Part shown: positions 17,458 to 26,665 of the stretch, one piece after another | How the letters are laid out: each line of letters opens with the position of its first letter | Numbering within the stretch: position 1 is the first letter of the stretch | Assembly (NCBI RefSeq): GCF_000013645.1 | Contig: NC_007951.1 | Coordinates: 3,720,001-3,784,000, forward strand | Source of the DNA: Paraburkholderia xenovorans LB400 | Lineage (GTDB): Bacteria; Pseudomonadota; Gammaproteobacteria; Burkholderiales; Burkholderiaceae | Length of the DNA: 64,000 bases | Direction: 5' to 3' | Notes under the pieces: generated by a model | What the model was told of the DNA's origin: nothing | Database searches by the model: none | Seen by the model: the letters and a program-made list of their open reading frames with translations, nothing else | Position numbers and translations under genes: made by a program

Positions 17458-17910
17458 TCAATGCTTGACGTCAGCACCGTCCGACTGGTCGGCCGCCTGC
17501 CCTTGCATATCCATCTTCATTTCGTTGTTGGCGGCCTGTTTGTCCGCCTTCTGGTTGATCTTGGCGCCGCGTACCTGTTCCTTGTACTGCGACTTGGCCG
17601 CCTTCTGCTGCGCCTTCAGGTCCGCCTTGGATGCCTTCTTCGACGCGCGATATTCGGCGTTGGCCTGAGCATTGGCGTCGCGCTTCTGCACCAGCGGGTC
17701 GGTCGAACCCGACGCCGTCAGGCGCGCGGGCGGCGGCGTCACCGGCTGCACGCCCTGCGCGGCGGGCGCCACGTCGGCGCCTTGCATCTGGACCTGCGGC
17801 TGGCCGTTGGCGCCGTCTGCCGGTTGCGCGGTCTGCGCGACGGCGGCGGTAGCCGTGAAAGCGGCGGCGCTAAGGGCCGTGCTGATCAGAAGCGTACGAA
17901 TCTGGGTCAT
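17458..17910 (-). CDS. Lys/Ala/Gln-rich exported protein (150 aa)
   Basis: Signal peptide MTQIRTLLISTALSAAAFTATAAVA, then a Pro/Gln/Gly-rich stretch, then a lysine-rich helical region (YRASKKASKADLKAQQKAAKSQYKEQVR) and an Asp-rich end. It resembles the protein encoded 94 bp downstream in layout and composition. No enzyme motif is present. An envelope or DNA/polyanion-binding role is conceivable but there is no direct evidence. Confidence 0.8.
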   Translation of the reverse strand: MTQIRTLLISTALSAAAFTATAAVAQTAQPADGANGQPQVQMQGADVAPAAQGVQPVTPPPARLTASGSTDPLVQKRDANAQANAEYRASKKASKADLKAQQKAAKSQYKEQVRGAKINQKADKQAANNEMKMDMQGQAADQSDGADVKH

Positions 17911-18237
17911 GGCTAATCCTCTCTAAAGTTGTTGTGACGCGGGCGACCTGTCCGGTCTGCGCATTCCTGAGCCGCTGTGCGAGCGCACTCTGCGCGCCTC
18001 GCCCGGTCTACTCGCTGCCAGATAAATTCAGCAGGCTTTCCCACTGACCTGCACTTTACGAGTGAAGTTCGAATCCTACGACCGGTGTTACGCAACGTTT
18101 CACTTTCTGACAAACGCATAACCTCTGCTTGCAGATACTCACGCGAAGCGCACGCGAGTTCGGCGCGCACCTCGAACTTCATCCAGGGCAAGCTTCTGGC
18201 TTATCATGCGAACCCTTTGCCTGAAGGCGCAAACGCC
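17911..18237. other. Divergent intergenic region, no gene seen
   Basis: 327 bp between the exported-protein genes and the S4-domain gene. A TATCAT at 18202-18207 could be a -10 for the plus-strand gene, with only a poor -35. No hairpin terminator or repeat noted. Confidence 0.45.
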
Positions 18238-18456
18238 ATGCCCAACCTTGATTTCACGCTCACCGGCGACTACGTCGAACTGCACAATCTCCTGAAGATA
18301 ACCGGGCTTGCGGACAGTGGCGGCTCCGCAAAAATGATGGTGGCGGACGGAGCGGTCACCGTCGACGGCCGGGTCGAAACGCGTAAAACCTGCAAAATCC
18401 GCGCGGGCCAGGTCGTGCTGCTCGGCGATACGCGGATTGCGGTCCACGAGGCTTAA
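18238..18456 (+). CDS. S4-like RNA-binding domain protein (YbcJ type)
   Basis: 72 residues from ATG 18238. The whole protein is one S4 RNA-binding fold: YVELHNLLKITGLADSGGSAKMMVADGAVTVDGRVETRKTCKIRAGQVV. It matches the small YbcJ family, presumed to bind structured RNA; the target is unknown. An open frame continues upstream but contains no start in a convincing context. Confidence 0.88.
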   Translation: MPNLDFTLTGDYVELHNLLKITGLADSGGSAKMMVADGAVTVDGRVETRKTCKIRAGQVVLLGDTRIAVHEA

Positions 18457-18716
18457 CCGGCAGGCCGCCACGCAACTCCGGGAAACCGGAGGCCCGCACG
18501 CACCAAAATCGTGCTTCGTCCATCGACAGCGCGGCGCCCACGCAATAAGCTGTCAGTTCCGATAGATAAACAACCGGCTGACACATCCGGCTGGCGGTTG
18601 CCCCGTGCTTTCGCCAGGGCTCACCGAGCCGCCGCCTTCGCCACCGCCCGCGCGCATGCCGCGCCGGCTGTCGCGCCAGTCGTTCGCTCGTCGCCACTTC
18701 CGCCGCCAGGCGTTCC

Positions 18717-20129
18717 ATGACTCAATCCGGCTTCACCCGGGCGGCCGCAAGGCCGCCAACCCTGACCCGCCACGCGGCGGACACCGCCCGGCTCGCCGCG
18801 CCGCTCGCCATCGCGCAACTCTCTCAAATGGCGATGGGTGTCACCGACACGATCCTGCTCGGCTCGCTCGGCCCCGACGCACTCGCAGCCGGCGGCCTCG
18901 GCGCGAACCTGTTTTTCGTGGTGGTCACGCTGCTGCAAGGCGTGCTGACCTCGGTAAGCGTGAGCGTGTCGCACGCGCGCGGCGCCGCGGACGAGGGCCG
19001 CGTGCCGCACATCTACTGGACCGGCTTCGTGCTGTCCGTGCTGCTGTCGGTGCCGGCGTTCTTCCTGCTCTCGTTCGCCACGCCGATCCTGCTCGCTTTC
19101 GGCGAGCCCGCCCTGCTCGCGCACAACGTCGGCGAGTACGCGGCGGTGCTGCGCTGGGGGTCGCTCGGCAGCCTGGTCGGCGTCGGCCTGATGCGCTCGT
19201 TCCTGCCCGCGATCGGCGCGGCCAAACGGCTGCTGTGGGTCTCGCTGGCGAGCGTCGGGGTGAACGGTTTTCTGAACTACGGGCTGATCCACGGCGCCTA
19301 TGGTTTGCCGCGGCTCGGTTTTCTCGGCTCGGCGGCCGCGACCTCGATCACCGTCTGGCTGAGCGCGCTCGTGCTGATGGCGCTCTTGCACCTGCGACCG
19401 CGCTATCGCCATTTCGTCGTCGCCACCCGGCCGAACGTGCCGCTGATGGGCGAACTGTTCGGCATCGGCTGGCCGGTCGCGATCACCTACGGCGTCGAGT
19501 CGACGCTCTTTCTCGCCACCGGCCTGATGGTGGGCCTGCTCGGCGAGTCGCAACTGGCCGCGCATCAGATCGCGCTGAACGTCGCCTCCGTGGCGTTCAT
19601 GGTGCCGCTCGCGATCGGCCAGGCGGCCAACGTGCGAGTCGGCTTCTGGTCCGGCGCCGGCCAGCCGCTCGCCGCGCGCCACGCGGGGTTTGTCGCGCTG
19701 GCGCTCGGCGTCGGCTTCATGACGCTGTCGGGCCTCGTGCTGATCGCCGCGCCGCACTGGATCGTCGGCCTCTATCTGCATCTCGACGATCCGGCCAACG
19801 CGGCCACGGTCGCGCTCGCGAGTTCGCTGCTCGGCGTGGCCGCGATCTTCCAGATCGTCGACGGCTTGCAGACGGTCGGTTCAGGCTGTCTGCGCGGCCT
19901 GAAAGACACCCGCGTACCGATGATCGCCGCCGCGTTCGGTTACTGGGTAATCGGTTTTCCGACCGGCTACACGCTGGCGTTTCACTTCGGCCTGGGCGCG
20001 CGCGGCTTGTGGTGGGGACTCGCCGCCGGCCTCGCGAGCGTCGCGCTGCTGATGACGCTGCGCTTTCACAAGCTGAGCCTGCGGCGCGTGCCGGCGAAGC
20101 CCGGCGCGCAGCCGGCCAAATCCGTCTGA
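18717..20129 (+). CDS. MATE family multidrug efflux transporter
   Basis: 470 residues with twelve hydrophobic segments in two halves. Family motifs include ARLAAPLAIAQLSQMAMGVTDTILLGSLG in the first helix pair and SQLAAHQIALNVASVAFMVPLAIGQAANVRVG near residues 280-310. MATE pumps use Na+ or H+ gradients to export cationic drugs; NorM is the closest well-known type. The substrate is unknown. It appears monocistronic. Confidence 0.92.
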   Translation: MTQSGFTRAAARPPTLTRHAADTARLAAPLAIAQLSQMAMGVTDTILLGSLGPDALAAGGLGANLFFVVVTLLQGVLTSVSVSVSHARGAADEGRVPHIYWTGFVLSVLLSVPAFFLLSFATPILLAFGEPALLAHNVGEYAAVLRWGSLGSLVGVGLMRSFLPAIGAAKRLLWVSLASVGVNGFLNYGLIHGAYGLPRLGFLGSAAATSITVWLSALVLMALLHLRPRYRHFVVATRPNVPLMGELFGIGWPVAITYGVESTLFLATGLMVGLLGESQLAAHQIALNVASVAFMVPLAIGQAANVRVGFWSGAGQPLAARHAGFVALALGVGFMTLSGLVLIAAPHWIVGLYLHLDDPANAATVALASSLLGVAAIFQIVDGLQTVGSGCLRGLKDTRVPMIAAAFGYWVIGFPTGYTLAFHFGLGARGLWWGLAAGLASVALLMTLRFHKLSLRRVPAKPGAQPAKSV

Positions 20130-20470
20130 AGCCGGGCTTACAGCGCCTTCCGCCGCCGGGCGCGGCGTCTGCCGAATCCGTTCCGGCCCGGCGCCTATGG
20201 TTGCACGCGCAACCATAGGCGCACGGAAAACTCGCTGCGAAAGTAAAATACGCATTTCGGCGCACTCGCGCACACCCGCGCCCACACGCCGAAAAACCTG
20301 CTTGCGCGCCTCACGAAGGCCCGCGCTGCCTGCGCCGCCCGAAGGTTCACCACCCGCCGTCACGGCTCGCCACTCTCACGCGGCAGACCCCCGACTGCAC
20401 GCCACCGCCGGTGGCGCGCCGCTCGATCGACCCTGCTTCTCGCGATAAAACATAACAAGGATCACCCGTC
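20130..20470. other. 341-bp intergenic region with a perfect hairpin
   Basis: No gene supported. It contains the 14-bp inverted repeat at 20191-20222; the rest is GC-rich with no recognisable motif. Confidence 0.6.
20191..20222. repeat. Perfect 14-bp inverted repeat, 4-nt loop
   Basis: GCGCCTATGGTTGC, loop ACGC, GCAACCATAGGCGC. It follows the MATE gene by 61 bp. There is no T-run on either strand, so it is not a standard intrinsic terminator; it may stabilise mRNA ends or be a repeat-family element. Confidence 0.8.
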
Positions 20471-21430
20471 ATGCTTGCCCGCGTCACCCGTCTTTTTCCG
20501 CTCTGGGCCGTGCTCGTTTCGATTGCGGCGTACTTCTCGCCCGCCTCGTTCTCAGGCATAGCGCCGCACGTCACCACGCTGCTGACCATCATCATGCTCG
20601 CGATGGGCGTCACGCTCTCCGTGGCCGATTTCCAGCGCGTCTTCACGCGGCCCGCGCCGGTGATCGCCGGCATCGTGCTGCACTATCTCGTCATGCCGCT
20701 CGCCGCATGGGTGATCGCCAGGGCGCTGCGCATGCCGCCCGATCTCACCGCCGGCATGGTGCTGGTGGGCAGCGTGGCAAGCGGCACGGCGTCGAACGTG
20801 ATGATCTATCTGGCGCGCGGCGACGTTGCGTTGTCGGTGACGATCAGCGCGCTGTCCACGCTGGTCGGCGTATTCGCGACGCCGCTGCTCACGCGTCTTT
20901 ACGTGGACGCCTCGATCGCCGTCGACGTGCACGGCATGCTGATGAGCATTCTGCAGATCGTCGCGTTGCCGATCGTGGTCGGCCTGATCGTCAATCATCT
21001 GTTCGGCAAGGTGGTGCGCAAGATCGAACCGGTTCTGCCGCTGATCTCGATGATCGCGATCGTGCTGATCATCGGCGCGGTGGTGGGCGGCACGCAGAAG
21101 AGCATCGCGTCGGTCGGCCTCGTGGTGATGCTGGGCGTAGTGTTGCATAACGGCATCGGCCTGCTCGGCGGCTATTGGGGCGGGCGTCTCCTCGGCTTCG
21201 ACGAAGCCGTGTGCCGCACGCTCGCCATCGAAGTCGGCATGCAGAACTCGGGCCTCGCGGCCACGCTCGGCAAGCTCTATTTCACGCCGATCGCGGCGTT
21301 GCCGGGCGCGCTGTTTTCGGTGTGGCACAACCTGTCGGGCTCGTTGCTCGCCGGCTACTGGGCAGGGCGTCCCGCGAAAGGCTCGACGCATGTGGACAGT
21401 GAACAGGTATTGAACGCCGAACGCGGCTAG
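20471..21430 (+). CDS. Bile acid:sodium symporter (BASS) family transporter
   Basis: 319 residues, about nine to ten hydrophobic segments. The core motif LVGSVASGTASNVMIYLARGDVALSVTISALSTL and EVGMQNSGLAATLGKLYF match the BASS family, including PanS/YocS-type members that carry pantoate, pyruvate or other organic anions with sodium. A Shine-Dalgarno-like AAGGAT precedes the ATG. Substrate unknown. Confidence 0.9.
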   Translation: MLARVTRLFPLWAVLVSIAAYFSPASFSGIAPHVTTLLTIIMLAMGVTLSVADFQRVFTRPAPVIAGIVLHYLVMPLAAWVIARALRMPPDLTAGMVLVGSVASGTASNVMIYLARGDVALSVTISALSTLVGVFATPLLTRLYVDASIAVDVHGMLMSILQIVALPIVVGLIVNHLFGKVVRKIEPVLPLISMIAIVLIIGAVVGGTQKSIASVGLVVMLGVVLHNGIGLLGGYWGGRLLGFDEAVCRTLAIEVGMQNSGLAATLGKLYFTPIAALPGALFSVWHNLSGSLLAGYWAGRPAKGSTHVDSEQVLNAERG

Positions 21431-21633
21431 CGGGATTTTCGCGCGGTGATACGCGGCGTGTTCGCTTCCTGATAGCGTCGCGCTGCGCCGCGTACCGCAT
21501 CACGCGAGCAACCAGCAATCAACAGGCGGAACAACGAAACCCGCCAGCATGATTCCCCTTAGAATGCATTCCTCGACAGCGTGAGCCATTCGCGCGCTGC
21601 CGCCATGAGAAGTCCGCAAACCAGGGGGAAAGC

Positions 21634-23310
21634 GTGCCGTCGTATGAAGATCAGAACCGGACCGCACTACAACATGAGTGCGCGTCCAGCACACCCCGGC
21701 GTAGTTTCGCCTGGGGCACAACGAGACATTTCTTCCTGCTGTGCTGCGCAACGGCATTTTTGACCGCCTGCGCCACGAGGCCGCCCGCCACCGCGTTCGA
21801 GCGTCAGGTCACTCACGCACTGCCCGTCACGGAAGCCACACCGCTTCGCACCGCACTCATGCCAGTCGAAGCCGCGCATCCGGATCAATCCGGTTTCCGG
21901 CTCCTGCCGAACGGCACCGACGCGTTGCAGATGCGCATTGCACTCGCGCGCGCGGCGACCCGAACCCTCGACATGCAGTACTACATCGCCAACGAGGACA
22001 CCACCGGCAAACTGCTGCTCGGCGCCGCGCTTTATGCGGCCGATCACGGCGTGCGGGTGCGCATGCTGGTCGACGACCTCAACTTCAAGGACATCGACCG
22101 CGTGATGGCGGGCTTGAACTCGCACGAGAACATCGAGATTCGCGTGTTCAATCCGTTCGGCAGTGCGCAGCAAGGCCTGTTCGAACGCACCACGAACGTG
22201 TTCACGCAGATCGGCCATTTCACGCGCCGCATGCATAACAAGGCGATGATCGCGGACAACCAGCTGGCGATCGTGGGTGGCCGCAATCTCGGCGACGAGT
22301 ACTTCAGCGCGAGCGAAACGCTGCAGTTCCGCGATCTCGACGTGCTGGCCGCCGGCCCGATCACCGCCGACATCTCCGCGAGTTTCGACGACTACTGGAA
22401 CAGCAGCATCGCCTATCCGTTGCGCGTGCTGAACAAGCAGAAATTCGACGCGAAGGAACTGGACCAGACACGCGACGAGTTGCGCCAGCACTGGCGCACC
22501 AACGCCGATCCGTACAACGCCAAGCCGCTGAACGCCACCCCGCTCGCCTCGCAGATCGCCAAAGATCAACTCGGTCTCACGTGGGCGCCGGCCGAGTTCA
22601 AAGCGGACCTGCCGGAGAAGATCGTGCATCCGTCGCCGGATTACGTGAGCCCGCCCATGCAGCGGCTCGGCGAATTGATGCGCGACGCGCAGAAAGACTT
22701 CCTCGTCATTTCGCCTTACTTCGTGCCGCATGAAACCGGTGTGAAGGCGGCCGGCGAACTCACGCATCGCGGTGTGCGCATTGCCGTGCTGACGAATTCG
22801 CTCGCGGCCACCGACGCGGTCGCGGTGCAGGCTGGCTACAATCCGTTTCGCGTGCCGCTGCTGCAACAGGGCGTCGAGTTATACGAATTCAAGCCGGAGC
22901 AGCACATGCCGCGCGTCGGCTTTACGGGCTCGCGTTCGCGCGCCAGCCTGCATGCGAAGACGTATGTGATCGACCGGAAGATTCTGGTGATCGGCTCGAT
23001 GAACCTCGACCCGCGTTCGGCCAATCTGAACACCGAACTGGCGCTGGTGATCCACAGCCCGCCGCTCGCCGAACAGGTCGCGCAAATCTTCGACCGCGCC
23101 ACGGCGCCGGATGAAAGCTATCGCGTCACGCTTGCGGACGGCGCGCAGCTCGCCTATCTGCGCTCGATCGGCGCGCCGCTCTCCCCGCTCGTGTGGACCG
23201 ACGTCGAAAACGGCACGCGCCGCACCTACATCTTCGATCCGCAGGCCGGTTTGTACCGGAATGCGCTAACCGGTCTATTCTCCCTATTGCCCGTCAACGC
23301 AGAACTTTGA
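21634..23310 (+). CDS. Phospholipase D/cardiolipin synthase family lipoprotein
   Basis: 558 residues starting at GTG 21634, 4-5 nt after an AGGGGGA site. A hydrophobic segment ending in the lipobox FLTAC (Cys46) indicates an outer or periplasmic lipoprotein with a long N-region. Two HxKxxxxD motifs are complete: HNKAMIADNQLAIVGGRNLGDEYF and HAKTYVIDRKILVIGSMNLDPRS. These form one phospholipase D active site. The layout resembles ClsC-type cardiolipin synthases; lipid hydrolysis is the alternative. fumC starts 14 bp later. Confidence 0.88.
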   Translation: MPSYEDQNRTALQHECASSTPRRSFAWGTTRHFFLLCCATAFLTACATRPPATAFERQVTHALPVTEATPLRTALMPVEAAHPDQSGFRLLPNGTDALQMRIALARAATRTLDMQYYIANEDTTGKLLLGAALYAADHGVRVRMLVDDLNFKDIDRVMAGLNSHENIEIRVFNPFGSAQQGLFERTTNVFTQIGHFTRRMHNKAMIADNQLAIVGGRNLGDEYFSASETLQFRDLDVLAAGPITADISASFDDYWNSSIAYPLRVLNKQKFDAKELDQTRDELRQHWRTNADPYNAKPLNATPLASQIAKDQLGLTWAPAEFKADLPEKIVHPSPDYVSPPMQRLGELMRDAQKDFLVISPYFVPHETGVKAAGELTHRGVRIAVLTNSLAATDAVAVQAGYNPFRVPLLQQGVELYEFKPEQHMPRVGFTGSRSRASLHAKTYVIDRKILVIGSMNLDPRSANLNTELALVIHSPPLAEQVAQIFDRATAPDESYRVTLADGAQLAYLRSIGAPLSPLVWTDVENGTRRTYIFDPQAGLYRNALTGLFSLLPVNAEL

Positions 23311-23324
23311 AAGCGGAGTTGAAC

Positions 23325-24725
23325 ATGACTGAAGACGTACGAATGGAGCGTGACACGTTCGGCGAAATCGCCGTGCCGAACGCTCGTCTATGGGGCGCGC
23401 AAACCCAGCGCTCGCTACAGAATTTCCGCATCTCCACCGAGAAGCAATCGCCCGAACTCATCACCGCGCTGGCCGTCATCAAGCGCGCCGCCGCCGAAGT
23501 CAACCTGGGCCTCGGCGTGCTCGACGAAAGCAAGGCGAAGGCGATCATCGAGGCCGCCGACGAGATCATCGCCGGCAAGCACCCGGATGAATTTCCGCTT
23601 GCCGTCTGGCAGACCGGCTCCGGCACGCAGACCAACATGAACCTCAACGAGGTGATCGCGAATCGCGCGAGCGAGCTGCTCGGCGGCGAGCGCGGCGAAG
23701 CGCGCAAGGTGCATCCGAACGACGACGTGAATCGCGGCCAGTCGTCCAACGACGTGTTCCCGACCGCCATGCACGTGGCCGCGGCCTATGCGATCGTCAA
23801 GCATCTGCTGCCGGCGCTGAAGACGCTGCGCGATACGCTCGACGGCAAGGCAAAAGCCTTCGTCGACATCGTCAAGATCGGCCGCACGCATTTGCAGGAC
23901 GCCACGCCGCTCACGCTCGGCCAGGAGTTTTCGGGCTACGTCGCCCAACTCGACCAGGGCATTCGTCACGTCGAATCGGCGCTGCCGCATCTGTACGAAC
24001 TCGCGCAGGGCGGCACCGCGGTCGGCACCGGTTTGAACGCGCATCCGCAGTTCGCCGGCAAGGTGGCGGCGGCGATCGGCAAACTGACCGGCTTGCCGTT
24101 CGTCTCGGCGCCGAACAAATTCGAAGTGATGGCCGCGGCCGACGCACTGGTATTCGCGCATGGCGCGTTGAAGACGGTGGCGGCGAGCCTGAACAAGATC
24201 GCCAACGACATCCGCTGGCTGGCCAGCGGCCCGCGCTGCGGTCTCGGCGAACTGTCGATTCCGGAGAACGAGCCGGGCAGCTCCATCATGCCGGGCAAGG
24301 TCAATCCGACCCAGTCCGAAGCGCTGACAATGCTCTGCGCGCAGGTGTTCGGCAACGACGTCGCGGTGAATATCGGCGGCGCGAGCGGCAATTTCGAGCT
24401 GAACGTGTTCCGGCCGATGATCGCGCACAACGTGCTGCAATCGGTCCGTCTGCTGGCCGACGGCGCGCACAGTTTCAACGACAACTGCGCGGTCGGCATC
24501 GAGGCGAATCACGAGCGCATCGATACCCTGCTCAACGAATCGCTGATGCTGGTGACGGCGCTCAATCCGCATATCGGCTACGACAAGGCCGCGAAGATCG
24601 CCAAGAAGGCTCACAAGGAAGGCACCACGCTGAAGGCGTCGGCGCTTGCGCTCGGCTTCGTCACCGAGCAGCAGTTCGACGAATGGGTGCGCCCGAAAGA
24701 CATGGTCGGGCATCCGGCGGCGTGA
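23325..24725 (+). CDS. fumC: Fumarate hydratase class II FumC
   Basis: 466 residues from ATG 23325. The lyase signature GSSIMPGKVNPTQSEAL is present, as are the A-site and B-site regions TGSGTQTNMNLNEVIANRAS and HPNDDVNRGQSSNDVFPTAMH. The enzyme interconverts fumarate and malate in the TCA cycle as a homotetramer, without an Fe-S cluster. It lies 14 bp after the phospholipase D gene, though a functional link is not evident. Confidence 0.97.
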   Translation: MTEDVRMERDTFGEIAVPNARLWGAQTQRSLQNFRISTEKQSPELITALAVIKRAAAEVNLGLGVLDESKAKAIIEAADEIIAGKHPDEFPLAVWQTGSGTQTNMNLNEVIANRASELLGGERGEARKVHPNDDVNRGQSSNDVFPTAMHVAAAYAIVKHLLPALKTLRDTLDGKAKAFVDIVKIGRTHLQDATPLTLGQEFSGYVAQLDQGIRHVESALPHLYELAQGGTAVGTGLNAHPQFAGKVAAAIGKLTGLPFVSAPNKFEVMAAADALVFAHGALKTVAASLNKIANDIRWLASGPRCGLGELSIPENEPGSSIMPGKVNPTQSEALTMLCAQVFGNDVAVNIGGASGNFELNVFRPMIAHNVLQSVRLLADGAHSFNDNCAVGIEANHERIDTLLNESLMLVTALNPHIGYDKAAKIAKKAHKEGTTLKASALALGFVTEQQFDEWVRPKDMVGHPAA

Positions 24726-24874
24726 GCGGCCGCCTCAACCGCATGAAGGGCGGCAAGATCAAGCAGCAAGGCCAAGGTGTTTCGGGCCGCCCAACGTGAC
24801 TTGAAGCACTGCCGGCCGCGCGAACCCAATCACGGTATTCGCGCGGCCCGGCGAACGGCGCCTTCGGGCGCCGC

Positions 24875-25381
24875 TTAAACCTTCCCCTGCGCCACTTCTT
24901 CCGGCTTCAGTTCGACGATCGCGTCGAGCGCTTCCTTCACGTCGATCGCGTATTTGGCGAGGCGTTTCTGTTCGTCCGTCTCCGGCACGAAGGCCGGCAC
25001 GGGCACGGGCTGACCGTTCTCGTTGACGGCGACCATCACGATCAGACAGTCCGTGGTTTGCAGCAGCTCGCCGCCCTTCGGATCACCCGCTTGCACCGAC
25101 ACGTGAATGTGCATGCTGGTGCGGCCCGTCGCCACGACCCGCGCGCGCAACTCGACCAGGTTGCCGACCAGAATCGGCCGGCGAAAGCGGATATTGCCCA
25201 CGCTGACCGTCACGCAATAGCGCCCCGACCATACCGCCGAACACGCATACGCGGTCTCGTCGATCCACTTCATCAACGCGCCGCCATGCACCTTGCCGCC
25301 GAAGTTGACCGAAGTCGGTTCGGCGAGAAAGCGGAAAGTGGTTTCGGAACGATCCAGCGGCGCTGCGGAAGGGGTGCTCAT
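24875..25381 (-). CDS. Hotdog-fold acyl-CoA thioesterase (YciA-like)
   Basis: 168 residues if started at the ATG at 25381, which follows GGAG; an ATG five codons earlier is possible. The thioesterase core is TSVNFGGKVHGGALMKWIDETAYACS, with the HGG turn and catalytic acidic residue in the long helix, then SVGNIRFRRPILVGNLVELRARVVATGRTSM. It hydrolyses acyl-CoA esters; chain-length preference is unknown. Convergent with fumC. Confidence 0.9.
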   Translation of the reverse strand: MSTPSAAPLDRSETTFRFLAEPTSVNFGGKVHGGALMKWIDETAYACSAVWSGRYCVTVSVGNIRFRRPILVGNLVELRARVVATGRTSMHIHVSVQAGDPKGGELLQTTDCLIVMVAVNENGQPVPVPAFVPETDEQKRLAKYAIDVKEALDAIVELKPEEVAQGKV

Positions 25382-25537
25382 CTTGACTCCGGTCAATCGG
25401 ATGCATTGAAAGGAGGCGATTATACGAGCGCAATATTGACCTCGGCGCGGCGCAATGCAGCGTGTGGTGAAATCCGGCGAAACTGCGCCCGGGCTTATTG
25501 ACGAGGCGCGCTTGTCCGGCGTCCATGACGTCCGCGG

Positions 25538-26665
25538 TCAGTTCGCCTCGGCGAACTCGCACGCGGTCTCGCCGGGCGAGGCGGCCGCCGACATGAAGCG
25601 CTCCCGATAATCGAGCGGCAGCACGCCGAAACGCCGCAAAAACGCCCGCCGCAGATTCTGTTCGCTGCCAAAGCCACAGTCGAGCGCAATCCGCTTGAGC
25701 GGCCGGCGCGATTCGGCGAGCGCCCGCGAGGCCGCTTCCAGCCGCAACGCTGCGACGGTTCTGGCCGGCGTGCGGCCGACCTCGTCGACATAGCGCCGTG
25801 CAAAAGTTCGCGGACTCATCCGGGTTCGCTCGGCGAGGCGTTCGACTGACAGGTCGTCGCGCAAATGCGCCGCCATCCAGCTATGCAGGGCCTCGAACGG
25901 ACCGTCCGCCGAGGCCTGCGCCGCCAGCGCCGCGCTGTACTGCGATTGCCCGCCCGGCCGCTTCATGAACACCACCAGCCGCCGCGCCGCCTGCATGGCG
26001 ACCGCGTGGCCGAGGTCCTCCTCGATCAGCGCCAGCGCCAGATCGATGCCCGCCGTCACGCCCGCCGAGGTCCAGACCACACGCTCGCCTGCGCCGCGCC
26101 CCACATCGCGGATAAAGATCGGGTCGGCGTCCACCTGGACGTTGGGAAAGTGGCGCGCGAGCTGCGGAGCATCGCGCCAGTGCGTGGTGGCGCGGCGGCC
26201 GTCGAGCAGCCCGGCCGCCGCCAGATAGAACGCGCCGGTGCACACCGAGCACACCCGCCGCGCCCGCGGCGCATGGCGTCTGATCCAGGCGACGAGTTCC
26301 GGTTGCAGCGTGCAGTGTTCGTCGACCGGGACGCCGGGGATGATCAGCGTATCGATCGGCTGATCGTCCAGCGAATCGAGCCGCTCGGTGACGATCGGCA
26401 GGCCGGGAAAAGTTTGCAGTATGCCGCCGTCGATCGAGGCGACCGTCGTGCGGTAGGCCACGGGTTGCGCCAGGCTGCCGGCCGAAGCAGCGGCGTTGGC
26501 CGGTTGGCTGGCGCTCGCCTGTTCGGCATCGTTCACGCCACGGGCGGTGGCGCCGGCCATCCCGGCGACAGTCAACTCCGCACGCCAGAACGCCTCCAGC
26601 GGCCCGCATGCGTCGAGCAGCACCAGATCCGGCGCAACCGCAAAAACAATATGACGCGCTGCCAT
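25538..26665 (-). CDS. GlxA-type (DJ-1/PfpI plus AraC) transcriptional regulator
   Basis: 375 residues. An N-terminal DJ-1/PfpI-like domain (HIVFAVAPDLVLLDACGPLEAFWRA, VCSVCTGAFYLAAAGLLDGRRATTHW) is followed by a C-terminal AraC DNA-binding domain (LSVERLAERTRMSPRTFARRYVDEVG and LKRIALDCGFGSEQNLRRAFLRRFGV). An Ala/Ser/Gln-rich linker lies near residues 45-65, inside the first domain. Its ATG shares one base with the stop of the MFS gene (TGATG), so it is translated after the transporter and probably controls it. Confidence 0.9.
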   Translation of the reverse strand: MAARHIVFAVAPDLVLLDACGPLEAFWRAELTVAGMAGATARGVNDAEQASASQPANAAASAGSLAQPVAYRTTVASIDGGILQTFPGLPIVTERLDSLDDQPIDTLIIPGVPVDEHCTLQPELVAWIRRHAPRARRVCSVCTGAFYLAAAGLLDGRRATTHWRDAPQLARHFPNVQVDADPIFIRDVGRGAGERVVWTSAGVTAGIDLALALIEEDLGHAVAMQAARRLVVFMKRPGGQSQYSAALAAQASADGPFEALHSWMAAHLRDDLSVERLAERTRMSPRTFARRYVDEVGRTPARTVAALRLEAASRALAESRRPLKRIALDCGFGSEQNLRRAFLRRFGVLPLDYRERFMSAAASPGETACEFAEAN

